Source of the DNA: Aminobacter sp. J41
GTDB lineage: Bacteria > Pseudomonadota > Alphaproteobacteria > Rhizobiales > Rhizobiaceae
Assembly (NCBI RefSeq): GCF_000526635.1
Contig: NZ_JAGL01000001.1
Coordinates: forward strand, 186,001-250,000
Direction of reading: 5' to 3'
DNA length: 64,000 bases
Shown here: piece by piece, positions 1 to 8,212 of the stretch
Position numbering within the stretch: the stretch's first letter is position 1
Layout: every line of letters begins with the position of its first letter
Made by a program: the position numbers and the translations under genes
Notes under the pieces: model-generated
What the model saw: only the letters and a program-made list of their open reading frames with translations
Database searches by the model: none
What the model was told of the DNA's origin: nothing

Positions 1-592
1 AGGGAAGCGTCGTCGTGAAGTGCGGTGCGTAGAGGGACTCGCGCGCAAAGGTCAGCAGCGCACCGAGCATGCCCATCTGCACGCCAGTGGCGAGAAGCGC
101 GAGGAGCGCGGAGCCGAGTGACGTTCCGGGCGCCTGGACGCGCTGCCAGAGGAGGAACGCTGTGCCGAGGAGGCTCAGCTGCATCGTCCAGTAAGGCAGC
201 GGGGAAGCGATCGCGACCTCGTAGGCGGGCGGAGCATGCCAGAACCAGAGCACCAGCGCGTGGAGCGCGGCGAGCAGCGAAAGCGGCGGGCGCTCACGGA
301 TGCGCTGAATTGGGAAGGCCAACGCCAGGAGCGGCGCGACAACCGCGACCAGAAGGACATGGTGGGCAACGCGCGCCGAAAACAGCGCCACCGTCAGCGC
401 GCAGAGCGGCGACAGGAATAGCGCGAGGAAAAGAAGAAGCGCCAGGCTTAGCGGCAGCGGACGCGAAGGACCGGAACGGCGGACGAAGAGGACGAGGACG
501 GCGGCGGAGGCAGCAATGGCGATGGCGTCCGCGTTCCAGGCAGCCAACAGCTGCTGCGGTTCGGGTGCCGGTCCGCAATAGGCCTGCGCCAT
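1..592 (-). CDS. CtaG/Caa3-type cytochrome c oxidase assembly membrane protein, 3' end beyond window
   Basis: The minus strand reads open from an ATG at 592 to the left edge (197 codons, no stop), so the C-terminus is missing. It starts MAQAYCGPAPEPQQ and is strongly hydrophobic, with at least four membrane segments (roughly residues 22-38, 46-66, 72-92, 105-125). The segments around RVAHHVLLVAVVAPLLAL and LWFWHAPPAYEVA carry His, Trp and Pro residues typical of the CtaG_caa3 family, whose members help insert copper into heme-copper oxidases. It lies about 60 bp downstream of the PerM-like gene on the same strand. I assign family level only; the copper role is family knowledge. Confidence 0.72.
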   Translation of the reverse strand, partial: MAQAYCGPAPEPQQLLAAWNADAIAIAASAAVLVLFVRRSGPSRPLPLSLALLLFLALFLSPLCALTVALFSARVAHHVLLVAVVAPLLALAFPIQRIRERPPLSLLAALHALVLWFWHAPPAYEVAIASPLPYWTMQLSLLGTAFLLWQRVQAPGTSLGSALLALLATGVQMGMLGALLTFARESLYAPHFTTTLP

Positions 593-651
593 GAATGCCT
601 CTCCCTCGATGATGATCCGCAATGCGGGAGACGGCGATATGTTCCGCGCGG

Positions 652-3042
652 TTAGTCGGGGACCATCTGGCCGACCGTGGCGCTGGCTGGCTCCTTCTCG
701 TCTTCGAGCTTCACCTCGTCCGCTTCCTCGCCGGTGATGACGGCAACCACATCTGCTGCGAGGGTCTCGAGAAGCTGGGTTTCCTTTTCCGTCAGCTCGT
801 GCGGCTCGTTGTCGAGGAGGCACAGCGCGCCGAGGACATGGCCGTCCGGAAGCTTGAGCGGCGCGCCGGCGTAGAAGCGGGTGTTCCAGAGCTCGACCGC
901 AGGATGCTCGGCGAACATCGGGTCGCGTTGCGTGTCCTCCACCACCAGCACCTCGCCAGTCGAGACGACGTGGTTGCAGACGGCATCGTCGCGGCGCATG
1001 ACGATCATGTCGGTGCCGTCCTTCGTGCGCACGCCCGGCAGGTCCTTGCTCTGGCCGACGATGAATTCCTTGTCGCGGTCGATTGCCGAGATGACCGCGA
1101 AGCCGACCTTGAACACATCAGCGGCGCGCTTTGCGAGAAGGTCGAGATCCTCGCGGACATGGCCGTCGAGAAGATGCGTCTCGTGGAGAAGGCGAATGCG
1201 TTCCTCGTCATTCTCGGGTGCCGCCGCCAGCACCTCGGCCTGCGCCTCGACAGGCTTGAGCAGGCGGCGGATGCGCGCCACAGCCTCGTGGACGGAGGTG
1301 ACCAGCGCATCGGCGCCGAGCATCTGGTGCGCGTCCTTGACCGTCAGGTGCTCCGGGCAGTTCCAGAGCGCGAGAACGATGCGGACATTCGGCCAGTTCT
1401 GACGGATGCGGCGGCAGATCTGGCGGGCCGGCACGTCCGGGGCGTCGCTGAAATAGGAAATGCAGAGGGTGTCGACCTCGGCGAGGTCCAGCTTCGCCAC
1501 CTTGCGCAGGCCGATGGAGCTCGCGCCACGGAACTCGGCGCGGATGCCCTCGGTGGAGAGCGCATGCGCCAGCATCTCGGACGAGACCGCGTCGATCTCC
1601 CACTTGCCGCCAATGCAGACGACGCGGGGGCCGATGGCTGCCTCGGGCGCGGCAGGATAATCCTCGCGCAGTTCGTCGAGAAGGTCGTCCATGCCGTTGG
1701 CGATGCGCAGGCGATATTCGGCGGTCGAGTTACGCGAATAGTCGGCGCTTGCCTGGCGCAGTACCTCGAGCCCGACCTCGTCGTAGTAGTCGATGAGCGA
1801 GGTTTCCTCGATCGCCTCGTTGGATATCTCGACGGCTTCTTCGGGATCGTCGGCGATCAGGCGCTGGTAGATGCGGGTCGGAAGGTCGAGCGCAGGTGAT
1901 GAGCCAAGGAGCGTCACCAGGAACTGCATCTGCGGAATGTTGCGACCTAGCACGAGGAGGCACACGGTCAGCGGCGTCGACAGGATCAGGCCGACCGGTC
2001 CCCACAGCAGTGTCCAGAAAGTCGCGGCGGCGATGAGGGAAAGTGCGGAGAGGCCGGTGCTGGTGCCATAGAGCAGCGGTTCGACGATGTTGTTGGAGAC
2101 GAGCTCGAGGAAGACGATCAGCGCGACGGTGAGCAACACCATGTTCCAGCCGGGATCGACCGCAAAGGCGAGCGCGATCGGAAAGACGGCGGAGAGCGCG
2201 GGGCCGAGATAGGGAATGAAGCGCATGACCGCTGCGAGCGTACCCCACATGATCGCGCCGGGAACGCCGATGAACCAGAGGCCGATCGCCATCGGGATGC
2301 CGTAGGTGACGTTCACCAGCAGCTGCATCAGCAGGTAGCGGCTGATGCGGGCTCCTGCTTCCTCGATCGCCGCAGTAGAGCGATGCAGATTGCCGCCAAG
2401 TAGCCGCAGCAGCCGGTCGCGCAGATCACGTCGGTCGAGAAGCGCGAGGAAGACAAAGACGAAGATGATGCCGAGCGTCGTCAGTGGCTCGATCGCCGGC
2501 GTCAGCCATTCGATCGCGGTTTTGAACGGCGACTGCGGCGGCACGTAGAGCTCGACCTTCTGCGGCGGCGGGCCGACTTCGGTCGCGTCCTCGACCTTCA
2601 CCTCTTCCTGCACGGCATCGACCGTGCGCATTGCGCCGTCGAAGATGCCGGGGCCCTGCATCATCTCGCGCAGATCGCCGAGCTTGTCGCGGATGGTGGT
2701 CTGGTAGAATGGAAGCTGCGCGCTGAGTGAGCGCGCCTGCTGGGTGATCAGCAGGCCAAGGCCGCCGAGAACAGCGAGTACCAGCGTCATCACAAGGATG
2801 ACGTTGAGGATACGCGGCAGGCCCCGATTGCCGAGCCAGGAGACGAGCGGGTTGAGGGCAAAGCCGATCAGGAAGGCGACCGCGAGGGGAAGCAGCACGT
2901 CGCGACCGAGGTAGAGCGCGGCGACGATGATCGAGGCCGAGATGAGGACCGCCGCCATCTTGACGACGTCAATCGAGGGGCCGAACGCGGCGGCCTCGTG
3001 CGTATCGAGGCGCCGGCGCGCGGTCTTGAGTTTGTCGAGCAC
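652..3042 (-). CDS. PerM/AI-2E-family transporter fused to a Rossmann-like module and a C-terminal GAF domain
   Basis: 796 aa. Residues 1-375 form a PerM/YdiK-like permease with about eight membrane segments and typical blocks such as LLPLAVAFLIGFALNPLVSWL, RFIPYLGPALSAVFP and NNIVEPLLYG. A charged linker follows. Residues about 470-600 look like a Rossmann or cobalamin-binding-type fold (VVCIGGKWEID, later LGADALVTS) but lack the DxHxxG cobalamin motif. Residues about 605-775 are a GAF domain (AVCNHVVSTGEVLVVEDT, APLKLPDGHVLGALCLLD). Ordinary PerM proteins are about 350 aa, so the C-terminal half is an added sensory part. Start GTG at 3042 is supported by AAGGAGG 7 nt upstream. Transport substrate is unknown; signal-gated efflux is an inference. 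Confidence 0.85.
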   Translation of the reverse strand: MLDKLKTARRRLDTHEAAAFGPSIDVVKMAAVLISASIIVAALYLGRDVLLPLAVAFLIGFALNPLVSWLGNRGLPRILNVILVMTLVLAVLGGLGLLITQQARSLSAQLPFYQTTIRDKLGDLREMMQGPGIFDGAMRTVDAVQEEVKVEDATEVGPPPQKVELYVPPQSPFKTAIEWLTPAIEPLTTLGIIFVFVFLALLDRRDLRDRLLRLLGGNLHRSTAAIEEAGARISRYLLMQLLVNVTYGIPMAIGLWFIGVPGAIMWGTLAAVMRFIPYLGPALSAVFPIALAFAVDPGWNMVLLTVALIVFLELVSNNIVEPLLYGTSTGLSALSLIAAATFWTLLWGPVGLILSTPLTVCLLVLGRNIPQMQFLVTLLGSSPALDLPTRIYQRLIADDPEEAVEISNEAIEETSLIDYYDEVGLEVLRQASADYSRNSTAEYRLRIANGMDDLLDELREDYPAAPEAAIGPRVVCIGGKWEIDAVSSEMLAHALSTEGIRAEFRGASSIGLRKVAKLDLAEVDTLCISYFSDAPDVPARQICRRIRQNWPNVRIVLALWNCPEHLTVKDAHQMLGADALVTSVHEAVARIRRLLKPVEAQAEVLAAAPENDEERIRLLHETHLLDGHVREDLDLLAKRAADVFKVGFAVISAIDRDKEFIVGQSKDLPGVRTKDGTDMIVMRRDDAVCNHVVSTGEVLVVEDTQRDPMFAEHPAVELWNTRFYAGAPLKLPDGHVLGALCLLDNEPHELTEKETQLLETLAADVVAVITGEEADEVKLEDEKEPASATVGQMVPD

Positions 3043-3165
3043 CGGGGTCCTCCTTGCAGCGACGACCTGACGGGAAGAAGTCAGCCGTCCTTAACGCGCA
3101 AGGTAAGGTTAGAGTTGCGGATGTTGTTCTACATCTTCCGGTGCAGCGACCCGCCCAAAAAGAAA

Positions 3166-3188
3166 GGCGGGCGCTTTCCGCGCCCGCC
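3166..3188 (-). terminator. Rho-independent terminator of the rhodanese gene
   Basis: Perfect 9-bp inverted repeat GGCGGGCGC / GCGCCCGCC with a 5-nt loop. On the minus strand it is followed by TTTCTTTTT (3156-3165). It begins 27 nt after the sulfurtransferase stop codon, in the right orientation to end that transcript. Confidence 0.88.
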
Positions 3189-3214
3189 TCTGAGAAGTTC
3201 GATGATCCGAGGGA

Positions 3215-4510
3215 TCAGCCGCGGCGCATCGCCCCGTTTTCCCAGCCCTCGAACTTGCCGGTGAAGAAGTCGACGTTCTTGAAGCCGAGCAGCGACAGGA
3301 CCGTGTAGGAGTGGGTCAGCTGGACACCGCCGCGGGTGAACAGGATCACCTTCTTGTCCGGGGTAACGCCTGCTTCCTCATACAGCTTCTTCAGCTCGTC
3401 GGCGCTCTTGAGGACGCGGTTCTCGTCGAGGGTCGCATCCCAGAAGACGTTGACCGAGCCCGGGATCTGGCCGGCGCTGTAGTCGGACGGCGAACGGACG
3501 TCGACGACGACAACGTTCGGATCGGAAGCGAGCTGCTTGACTTCGTCGGCCGAAAGGAACTTCGGGCCTTCCTCGGCGACGTTCTCACCCGAGAATGCGT
3601 AGTTATTCAGAGCCAGAGCCTGGCCAGCCTTCGGGTCGCGGCTCCACTCATCCCAGCTCTCGTCGTAGATGCGGACGTTCTTGTAGCCGAGGTTGCGAAG
3701 CGCGATGTAGTTGTTGGCTGCCGCCACGCCCGAACCGCAGTAGGACAGGATTTCCTTTTCCTTGTCGATGCCGCGCGAAGCGAGAAGGCCGCTCAGCACG
3801 TCTTCCGGCAGCACCTTCTTGTCTTCGGTCAGCAGGCGGGCCGCGGTCAGCGACTTCGCACCCGGAATGTGACCGTCGACATAGGCATCGGCGTTGCGGC
3901 CGTCGACGATGACGGAGTCGTTCGACTTCAGCTTGGTCTCGACATAGGCCTTATCGACGCGCATGTCGAACTTGTCGGTGATCTTGAAGTCCGACTTGGC
4001 GACTTCGACAGCGCCCTTCTCGAGCTCACCGGCGAAAGCGCCGATGCCGCCGTCGAGGACGTGGATCTTGTCCTTGAAGCCCGCATATTCGAGGGCGATG
4101 AAGGCGCGGCCCGGCAGCGAGTTGGTGTCGTAGATGACCAGCGTGTCGCCGTTGGAGATACCGGCGTCGCTGATGATCTTCTCGATCACTTCGTCTGCTT
4201 CGAACTCGTTGCGGATGCCGTCACGCTCGGAGACGTTCAGCTTCGCCCACGGCAGGTTCACAGCGCCCGGAATGTGGCCTTCCTCGAAGGCGGCCGGCTG
4301 GCGGACGTCAACGACCTTGGCGCCCTTGCCGACGAGCTCGTTGAACTGGTCGACGTTGACGATGATCGGAAGCGCGGCTTCCTGAGCCTGCGCGGCGATG
4401 CTGACGATGGAGTTTGAAAGCCCGGTGCCAAGCGTCGGGGCAGCAACCGTCAGCGTCAGGACGGACAGAGCGCCGGCAGCGAGAAGGCGGCGGGTGAAGG
4501 TGCGAAGCAT
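3215..4510 (-). CDS. Exported triple-rhodanese sulfurtransferase
   Basis: 431 aa with an N-terminal signal sequence (MLRTFTRRLLAAGALSVLTL, likely cleaved near AQAQEA). Three rhodanese domains follow at about 50-165, 185-300 and 315-430, each with a DVR or DGR strand and a GHIPGA or GQIPGS turn. Only the middle domain keeps the catalytic cysteine, in SYCGSGVAAANN (C258). The equivalent loop is YDTNSLPG in domain 1 and FTRGGVQ in domain 3 (Thr near 392). Rhodaneses move sulfane sulfur from thiosulfate or persulfides to an acceptor; the signal peptide puts this in the periplasm. It is downstream of trx-ccdA on the same strand and divergent to the YeeE transporter. GGAG precedes the ATG. Confidence 0.9.
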   Translation of the reverse strand: MLRTFTRRLLAAGALSVLTLTVAAPTLGTGLSNSIVSIAAQAQEAALPIIVNVDQFNELVGKGAKVVDVRQPAAFEEGHIPGAVNLPWAKLNVSERDGIRNEFEADEVIEKIISDAGISNGDTLVIYDTNSLPGRAFIALEYAGFKDKIHVLDGGIGAFAGELEKGAVEVAKSDFKITDKFDMRVDKAYVETKLKSNDSVIVDGRNADAYVDGHIPGAKSLTAARLLTEDKKVLPEDVLSGLLASRGIDKEKEILSYCGSGVAAANNYIALRNLGYKNVRIYDESWDEWSRDPKAGQALALNNYAFSGENVAEEGPKFLSADEVKQLASDPNVVVVDVRSPSDYSAGQIPGSVNVFWDATLDENRVLKSADELKKLYEEAGVTPDKKVILFTRGGVQLTHSYTVLSLLGFKNVDFFTGKFEGWENGAMRRG

Positions 4511-4635
4511 GAAGAAAACTCCAGAAAATTGAATGGCTTGAAAATCTCAGAAGCCGGGGAATGAAACAATCAACCGATTGCCAATTGCCGGGTGGGAAGG
4601 AGAAAATTTTTCTCTTTCTCAGACCGTCCCGGAAA

Positions 4636-5358
4636 TCACGGAACGACTGACCTTTCCCAGCCGGTCAGGGTGGCTTCCCAGCCCGGGAATGCCTTGAACA
4701 GGGCGACCTGAATCGAGCGGTCGACGCCGAACCAGATGCCGAGACCGACGAGCAGGATGAGGATGCCCATTACCTGCTGGATGCGGGCGCTGTTCTTCTT
4801 GAGGAAGCCGATCCTGGAATAGAGCCGCTGGCCGAGCAGCACCGCCGTGCCCATCGGCAGGGCCGTGCCAAGGCTGAAGGAGATGGCGGTGAGCGCCGAC
4901 CACAGCGTCGTCTGCTGGTTGAGCGCGAGCGTTATAACCGCAGCCATGATCGGGCCGACGCATGGCGTCCAGGCAAGGCCGAGGCCGGCGCCGGCAAGCA
5001 GGCCGCCGAAGAAGCCTTCGGAACGGCGGCCTGAGCCGCCGCTGAAGCGCGAGGTGACGCCCGATGCGGCGAGCTCGAACCGCGCCTTGAGCGCGGGAAT
5101 GGCGAGCACCAGCCCCATCAGCACGAAAATGACGGCGGCCGCGGTGCGGTGCGTATCAGGCGAGATCGAGACCTGCCGCACGAGCAGGCTGAGCAGCAGC
5201 GTGATGCCAGTGAAGAAGGTGGCAAAGCCGAGGATGAGGCCGAACGGCCGCCAGCGTCCTTCGATCGACGAGGACGCCAGCAGAACGGGCAAGAGCGGCA
5301 GCACGCATGGCGACAGGATCGTCACGATGCCTGCGATGAACGCGAAAAAGAGGCTCAT
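4636..5358 (-). CDS. CcdA/DsbD-type transmembrane thiol electron carrier
   Basis: 240 aa, six predicted membrane helices. Conserved cysteines sit in SPCVLPLLPVLL (C18) and WTPCVGPIMAAV (C133), the pair that passes electrons across the membrane in CcdA/DsbD. The family takes reducing power from cytoplasmic thioredoxin and delivers it to periplasmic thiol proteins. The start ATG at 5358 follows the thioredoxin-like stop codon (5359-5361) with no gap, so the two are translationally coupled. This pairing resembles SoxV-SoxW in sulfur oxidizers. With the rhodanese downstream, it probably keeps a periplasmic sulfur-transfer protein reduced (inference). Confidence 0.87.
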   Translation of the reverse strand: MSLFFAFIAGIVTILSPCVLPLLPVLLASSSIEGRWRPFGLILGFATFFTGITLLLSLLVRQVSISPDTHRTAAAVIFVLMGLVLAIPALKARFELAASGVTSRFSGGSGRRSEGFFGGLLAGAGLGLAWTPCVGPIMAAVITLALNQQTTLWSALTAISFSLGTALPMGTAVLLGQRLYSRIGFLKKNSARIQQVMGILILLVGLGIWFGVDRSIQVALFKAFPGWEATLTGWERSVVP

Positions 5359-5799
5359 TTAGCGGGTGTTGGAATTCAGTCCGGCGATGCCGCCCGCATT
5401 CCACAGCTTCACGCCCTTTGCCTCCTTGTCGAGGAGGACGAAGGTGTCCTGATAGGTGACGCCGTACTCGGCCTTCAGCGCGGTCTCGGTGTCGTAGTCG
5501 GCGATCACCAGCGTGATGTCGGGCTCGACCTCCGACCATTTCTGCGACAGCTCGGTGAGCGTCAGGATGCAGTTCGGGCACCAGGAGGCGAAGAAGAAGA
5601 CGACCGTCTTGTCGTTCTCGGCGGCGATCTTCTTCAGGTCCGTTCCGGCCGCGTACTGGATCAGCTGCGCGCGGTTTTCCTCAGCCTGCGCGGGCGCCTG
5701 CGTGTCAGACGCGGCAAGGGCGCGCCCGGCCGTCAGCGGAGCAGAACCGGCGAGCAAAGACAGCGCGAGAAGCGCCGGACGGACGAACTGAAATTTCAC
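5359..5799 (-). CDS. Periplasmic thioredoxin-like protein (TlpA/SoxW type)
   Basis: 146 aa from a GTG at 5799, which gives a clean signal peptide (KFQFVRPALLALSLLAGSA, ending near ALAAS). A longer open frame runs upstream to 6009, but that part is unlike protein and would overlap the divergent transporter start. The thioredoxin active site is FFASWCPNC (C74, C77), followed by a normal fold (VIADYDTETALKAEYGV, DTFVLL). The cis-Pro strand is reduced: the end is short, with GGIAGLNSNTR. Weak GAGG upstream. Stop abuts the ccdA start, so CcdA is its likely electron donor. Substrate unknown; a sulfur carrier or the neighbouring rhodanese is possible. Confidence 0.82.
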   Translation of the reverse strand: MKFQFVRPALLALSLLAGSAPLTAGRALAASDTQAPAQAEENRAQLIQYAAGTDLKKIAAENDKTVVFFFASWCPNCILTLTELSQKWSEVEPDITLVIADYDTETALKAEYGVTYQDTFVLLDKEAKGVKLWNAGGIAGLNSNTR

Positions 5800-5996
5800 G
5801 ATGGAGCCTCGGCTGTTACTTGTCGTCCCGCAAATTAGACGAGAGCGCAGGCGGGAAGAAGAAAATCCATTCCTCGAAACCTCGCCTTTCCGGTGCGGAT
5901 TTTCGCTATCGTGGAAAATGCGGGTAGGAGTTTCGTTCAACTTGACGCCCGCGCGTGGGATAAGCAGCGCTCTTTTAAAACCGGGCCGATATTCAC

Positions 5997-7205
5997 ATGG
6001 CATATGCAACTCTCGACACCAAGCCGCAGGGCATAAGGGTCGACATTTCTCCGCTCCTGGTAATCGGAGTCGCGATCGTCGCCGGCTTTGCGGTGCTGTC
6101 CTCGATCGTCAGCACGACGCAGGCGCTCCTGTTCCTCGTCGGCGGCATGCTGGGCCTTGCGCTCTACCAGGCCTCGTTCGGCTTCACCGGCGGCTGGAAG
6201 CGCTTCGCCACCGAAAAGCGCAGCCGCTCGATGCGCGCGCAGTTCATCATGATCGGCCTGACCTCGATCGTCTTCATTCCGCTGATGAGCGGACTGGTGC
6301 CGCTCGACAAGAGCGTGGTCGGTGCATGGGCGCCGGTCGGCGTCTCGGTGATCCTCGGCGCCGCCATGTTCGGCCTCGGCATGCAGCTCGGCGGCGGTTG
6401 CGGCTCGGGCACGCTGTTCACCGTCGGCGGCGGCAGCGCGCGCATGCTGGTGACGCTCATCGGCTTCATCGCGGGCGCGACCATCGGCACGCTGCACCTG
6501 CCCTACTGGCTGACCCTGCCGTCGCTCCCGGTCATCCGCTTCGGCGAAACCTTTGGGCCGATCGGCGGCGTTGCCGTCACGCTCATCGGCATCGCGCTGA
6601 TCGTCGGCGTGCTGGCGCTGATCGAAAAGCGCCGCCACGGTAATGTCGAGTCGATCTTCTCCGGCCTCGCCAGCCTGACGCCGTCGACCTTCCTGCACGG
6701 CCCGTGGCCGCTGGTGCTTGCGGCGCTGGTGCTCGCGCTCGGCAACATCTTCACGCTGCTGCTTGCCGGCCATCCGTGGTCGGTGACCTACGGCTTTGGC
6801 CTGTGGGGCGCAAAGCTCGCGCAGGCCGCCGGCATCGACGTTGCCTCCTGGACGTTCTGGAAGGCTCCGGCGCAAGCGCGGGTGCTGAGCCAGAGCGTGC
6901 TGTTCGACGTCACCTCGGTGATGAACTTCGGCGTCATCCTCGGTGCGGCGCTCGCTGCCTCGCTTGCCGGCAAGTTCGCGCCGAAGGTCAAGGTGCCGTT
7001 CCGCTCGTGGCTGGCGGCCATCATCGGCGGCCTGCTGATGGGCTATGGCGCGCGCCTTTCGTTCGGCTGCAACATCGGCGCCCTGTTCAGCGGCATCGCC
7101 TCCGGCAGCCTGCATGGCTGGGTCTGGTTCGTGATGGCCTATATTGGAAGCCTTGCGGGCATCGCTGCCCGCCCGCTGTTCGGTCTCGACGGGTTCAAGA
7201 AGTAA
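5997..7205 (+). CDS. YeeE/YedE (TsuA-like) sulfur-compound transporter
   Basis: 402 aa with about nine to ten membrane helices. The two family cysteine motifs are present: GGGCGSGT (C135) and SFGCNIGALFSG (C near 358). TsuA homologues take up thiosulfate through a relay of membrane cysteines, so thiosulfate import is the best guess; other family members are linked to selenium metabolism. There is no clear Shine-Dalgarno in front of the ATG at 5997. It is the first gene of a plus-strand operon with a small NPC-motif protein (1 nt downstream) and a conserved cytosolic protein. The operon is divergent from trx-ccdA-rhodanese across about 200 bp of shared promoter DNA. Confidence 0.88.
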   Translation: MAYATLDTKPQGIRVDISPLLVIGVAIVAGFAVLSSIVSTTQALLFLVGGMLGLALYQASFGFTGGWKRFATEKRSRSMRAQFIMIGLTSIVFIPLMSGLVPLDKSVVGAWAPVGVSVILGAAMFGLGMQLGGGCGSGTLFTVGGGSARMLVTLIGFIAGATIGTLHLPYWLTLPSLPVIRFGETFGPIGGVAVTLIGIALIVGVLALIEKRRHGNVESIFSGLASLTPSTFLHGPWPLVLAALVLALGNIFTLLLAGHPWSVTYGFGLWGAKLAQAAGIDVASWTFWKAPAQARVLSQSVLFDVTSVMNFGVILGAALAASLAGKFAPKVKVPFRSWLAAIIGGLLMGYGARLSFGCNIGALFSGIASGSLHGWVWFVMAYIGSLAGIAARPLFGLDGFKK

Positions 7206-7206
7206 G

Positions 7207-7488
7207 ATGAGCAACACCAAGAACACTGCCCTATTCGCCGGTGCGCTGCTGGTGGCGGTCGGCGCCGTCGCGGCCGACTATGCGACCAGCGAGGCGCCTG
7301 CCCCGAAGACCGCGGCGCAGGAGTCGTTCAACCCGTGCGCGGCCGCGGCGCCTGCTCCGGCGCCCGGCCAGCGCAATTATGACGACCTTGCCGACCAGTT
7401 CAGCGGCGGTTCGGCGGCTCCGGCCGCGCCTGCCCCCGAGCCGGCACCGGCTTCCGACATCAACCCCTGCTCGGCAGGCGTGCTCTGA
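7207..7488 (+). CDS. Small exported or membrane-anchored protein with two NPC motifs
   Basis: 93 aa. A hydrophobic N-terminus (residues 8-23, ALFAGALLVAVGAVAA) acts as signal peptide or anchor. The rest is Ala/Pro-rich and probably unstructured. It carries exactly two cysteines in matching contexts, FNPCAAAA and INPCSAG, one near each end of the mature part. It starts 1 nt after the transporter stop and its TGA overlaps the next ATG (TGATG), so all three genes are tightly coupled. I do not recognise a named family. Paired NPC cysteines next to a sulfur transporter suggest a sulfur or metal carrier, but this is inference. Confidence 0.72.
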   Translation: MSNTKNTALFAGALLVAVGAVAADYATSEAPAPKTAAQESFNPCAAAAPAPAPGQRNYDDLADQFSGGSAAPAAPAPEPAPASDINPCSAGVL

Positions 7489-8063
7489 TGAGCGACGAGG
7501 CGAAGCAGCGCGCGGCGCAGGAGATGGCCTATTGCGAGCACGTGCTTGCCAAGTCGGGCACGTCGGTCCTGCTGCGCACGCTGCCCGCCGAAGGGCTCGT
7601 CACCTGGAAGCATTATCCGCAACCGGACGTGTTCGATCCGGCAACCGGCGCGCAGTGGTACTACCACTGCCATGACGACAGTGCCCGGCTCGGCGAGCAC
7701 GGGCACTTTCACTGCTTCGTGCGCCCACAAGGGCGCGACAGCGAGCCGGTGCACCTTGTTGCCGTGGGGGTCACCGGCCAGGGCAAGCTGACGCGTCTGT
7801 TTACCGTCAACCACTGGGTGGTGGGCGGTGACTGGCGCGATGCCAATGCCACCAACGCGCTGCTCGACCGCTTCAATGTCGAGATGGCAACGCCCGACTA
7901 TCTCGTGAACCGCTGGCTGACGGCGGTGCTGACCCGCTACGAGGACGAGATCGTCCACCTCAACCTTGCCCGCGACGAGCGCCTTCGCGCCGACGGCCGC
8001 CCGCTCGAGGAAGTCCGCGAGGACCGCTCGATCGAGGTGTTGTCGGAGCTCAGGGTGGGGTGA
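7488..8063 (+). CDS. Conserved protein of unknown function (DUF6969-like)
   Basis: 191 aa, no signal or membrane helix, so cytosolic. Conserved-looking blocks are LVTWKHYP, DVFDPATGAQWYYHCH, EHGHFHCFV and NHWVVGGDW, rich in His, Trp and Tyr. The HCH and HFHCF clusters could bind metal or heme. I associate these blocks with a domain of unknown function (DUF6969) from memory, not from a search. It is the third gene of the transporter operon and is translationally coupled to the NPC protein. Its role is unknown; the neighbours imply sulfur metabolism. Confidence 0.75.
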   Translation: MSDEAKQRAAQEMAYCEHVLAKSGTSVLLRTLPAEGLVTWKHYPQPDVFDPATGAQWYYHCHDDSARLGEHGHFHCFVRPQGRDSEPVHLVAVGVTGQGKLTRLFTVNHWVVGGDWRDANATNALLDRFNVEMATPDYLVNRWLTAVLTRYEDEIVHLNLARDERLRADGRPLEEVREDRSIEVLSELRVG

Positions 8064-8170
8064 AGCGGGCAGGTGGTGCAGTGGCGGAAGGAGGCTGCAA
8101 GGGGACGGAAGGAACGGGAGCATTGGGCGGCGTTAGCGCCAAGTCCTCCCCCGCCGCGTAAGCGGAGCCG

Positions 8171-8212
8171 TTCAGGCCTGGATCCTCGGGTCAAGCCCGA
8201 GGATGACGAAGC
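8171..8212. repeat. Palindromic repeat, C/D family (minus-like orientation)
   Basis: ATCCTCGGG-TCAAG-CCCGAGGAT is a perfect 9-bp stem, flanked by TTCAGGCCTGG and GACGAAGC. The same flanks with different stems occur at 36161, 56301 and elsewhere. Confidence 0.85.

Noticed and set aside
4603-4618. AT-rich palindrome GAGAAAATTTTTCTC after ccdA
   Set aside because: No GC stem; unlikely to be a terminator, and ccdA may be read through into the rhodanese gene.
5937-7226. 429-codon minus-strand frame over the YeeE transporter
   Set aside because: Arg/Ala/Glu/His-rich low-complexity product. The plus frame has helices and both Cys motifs.
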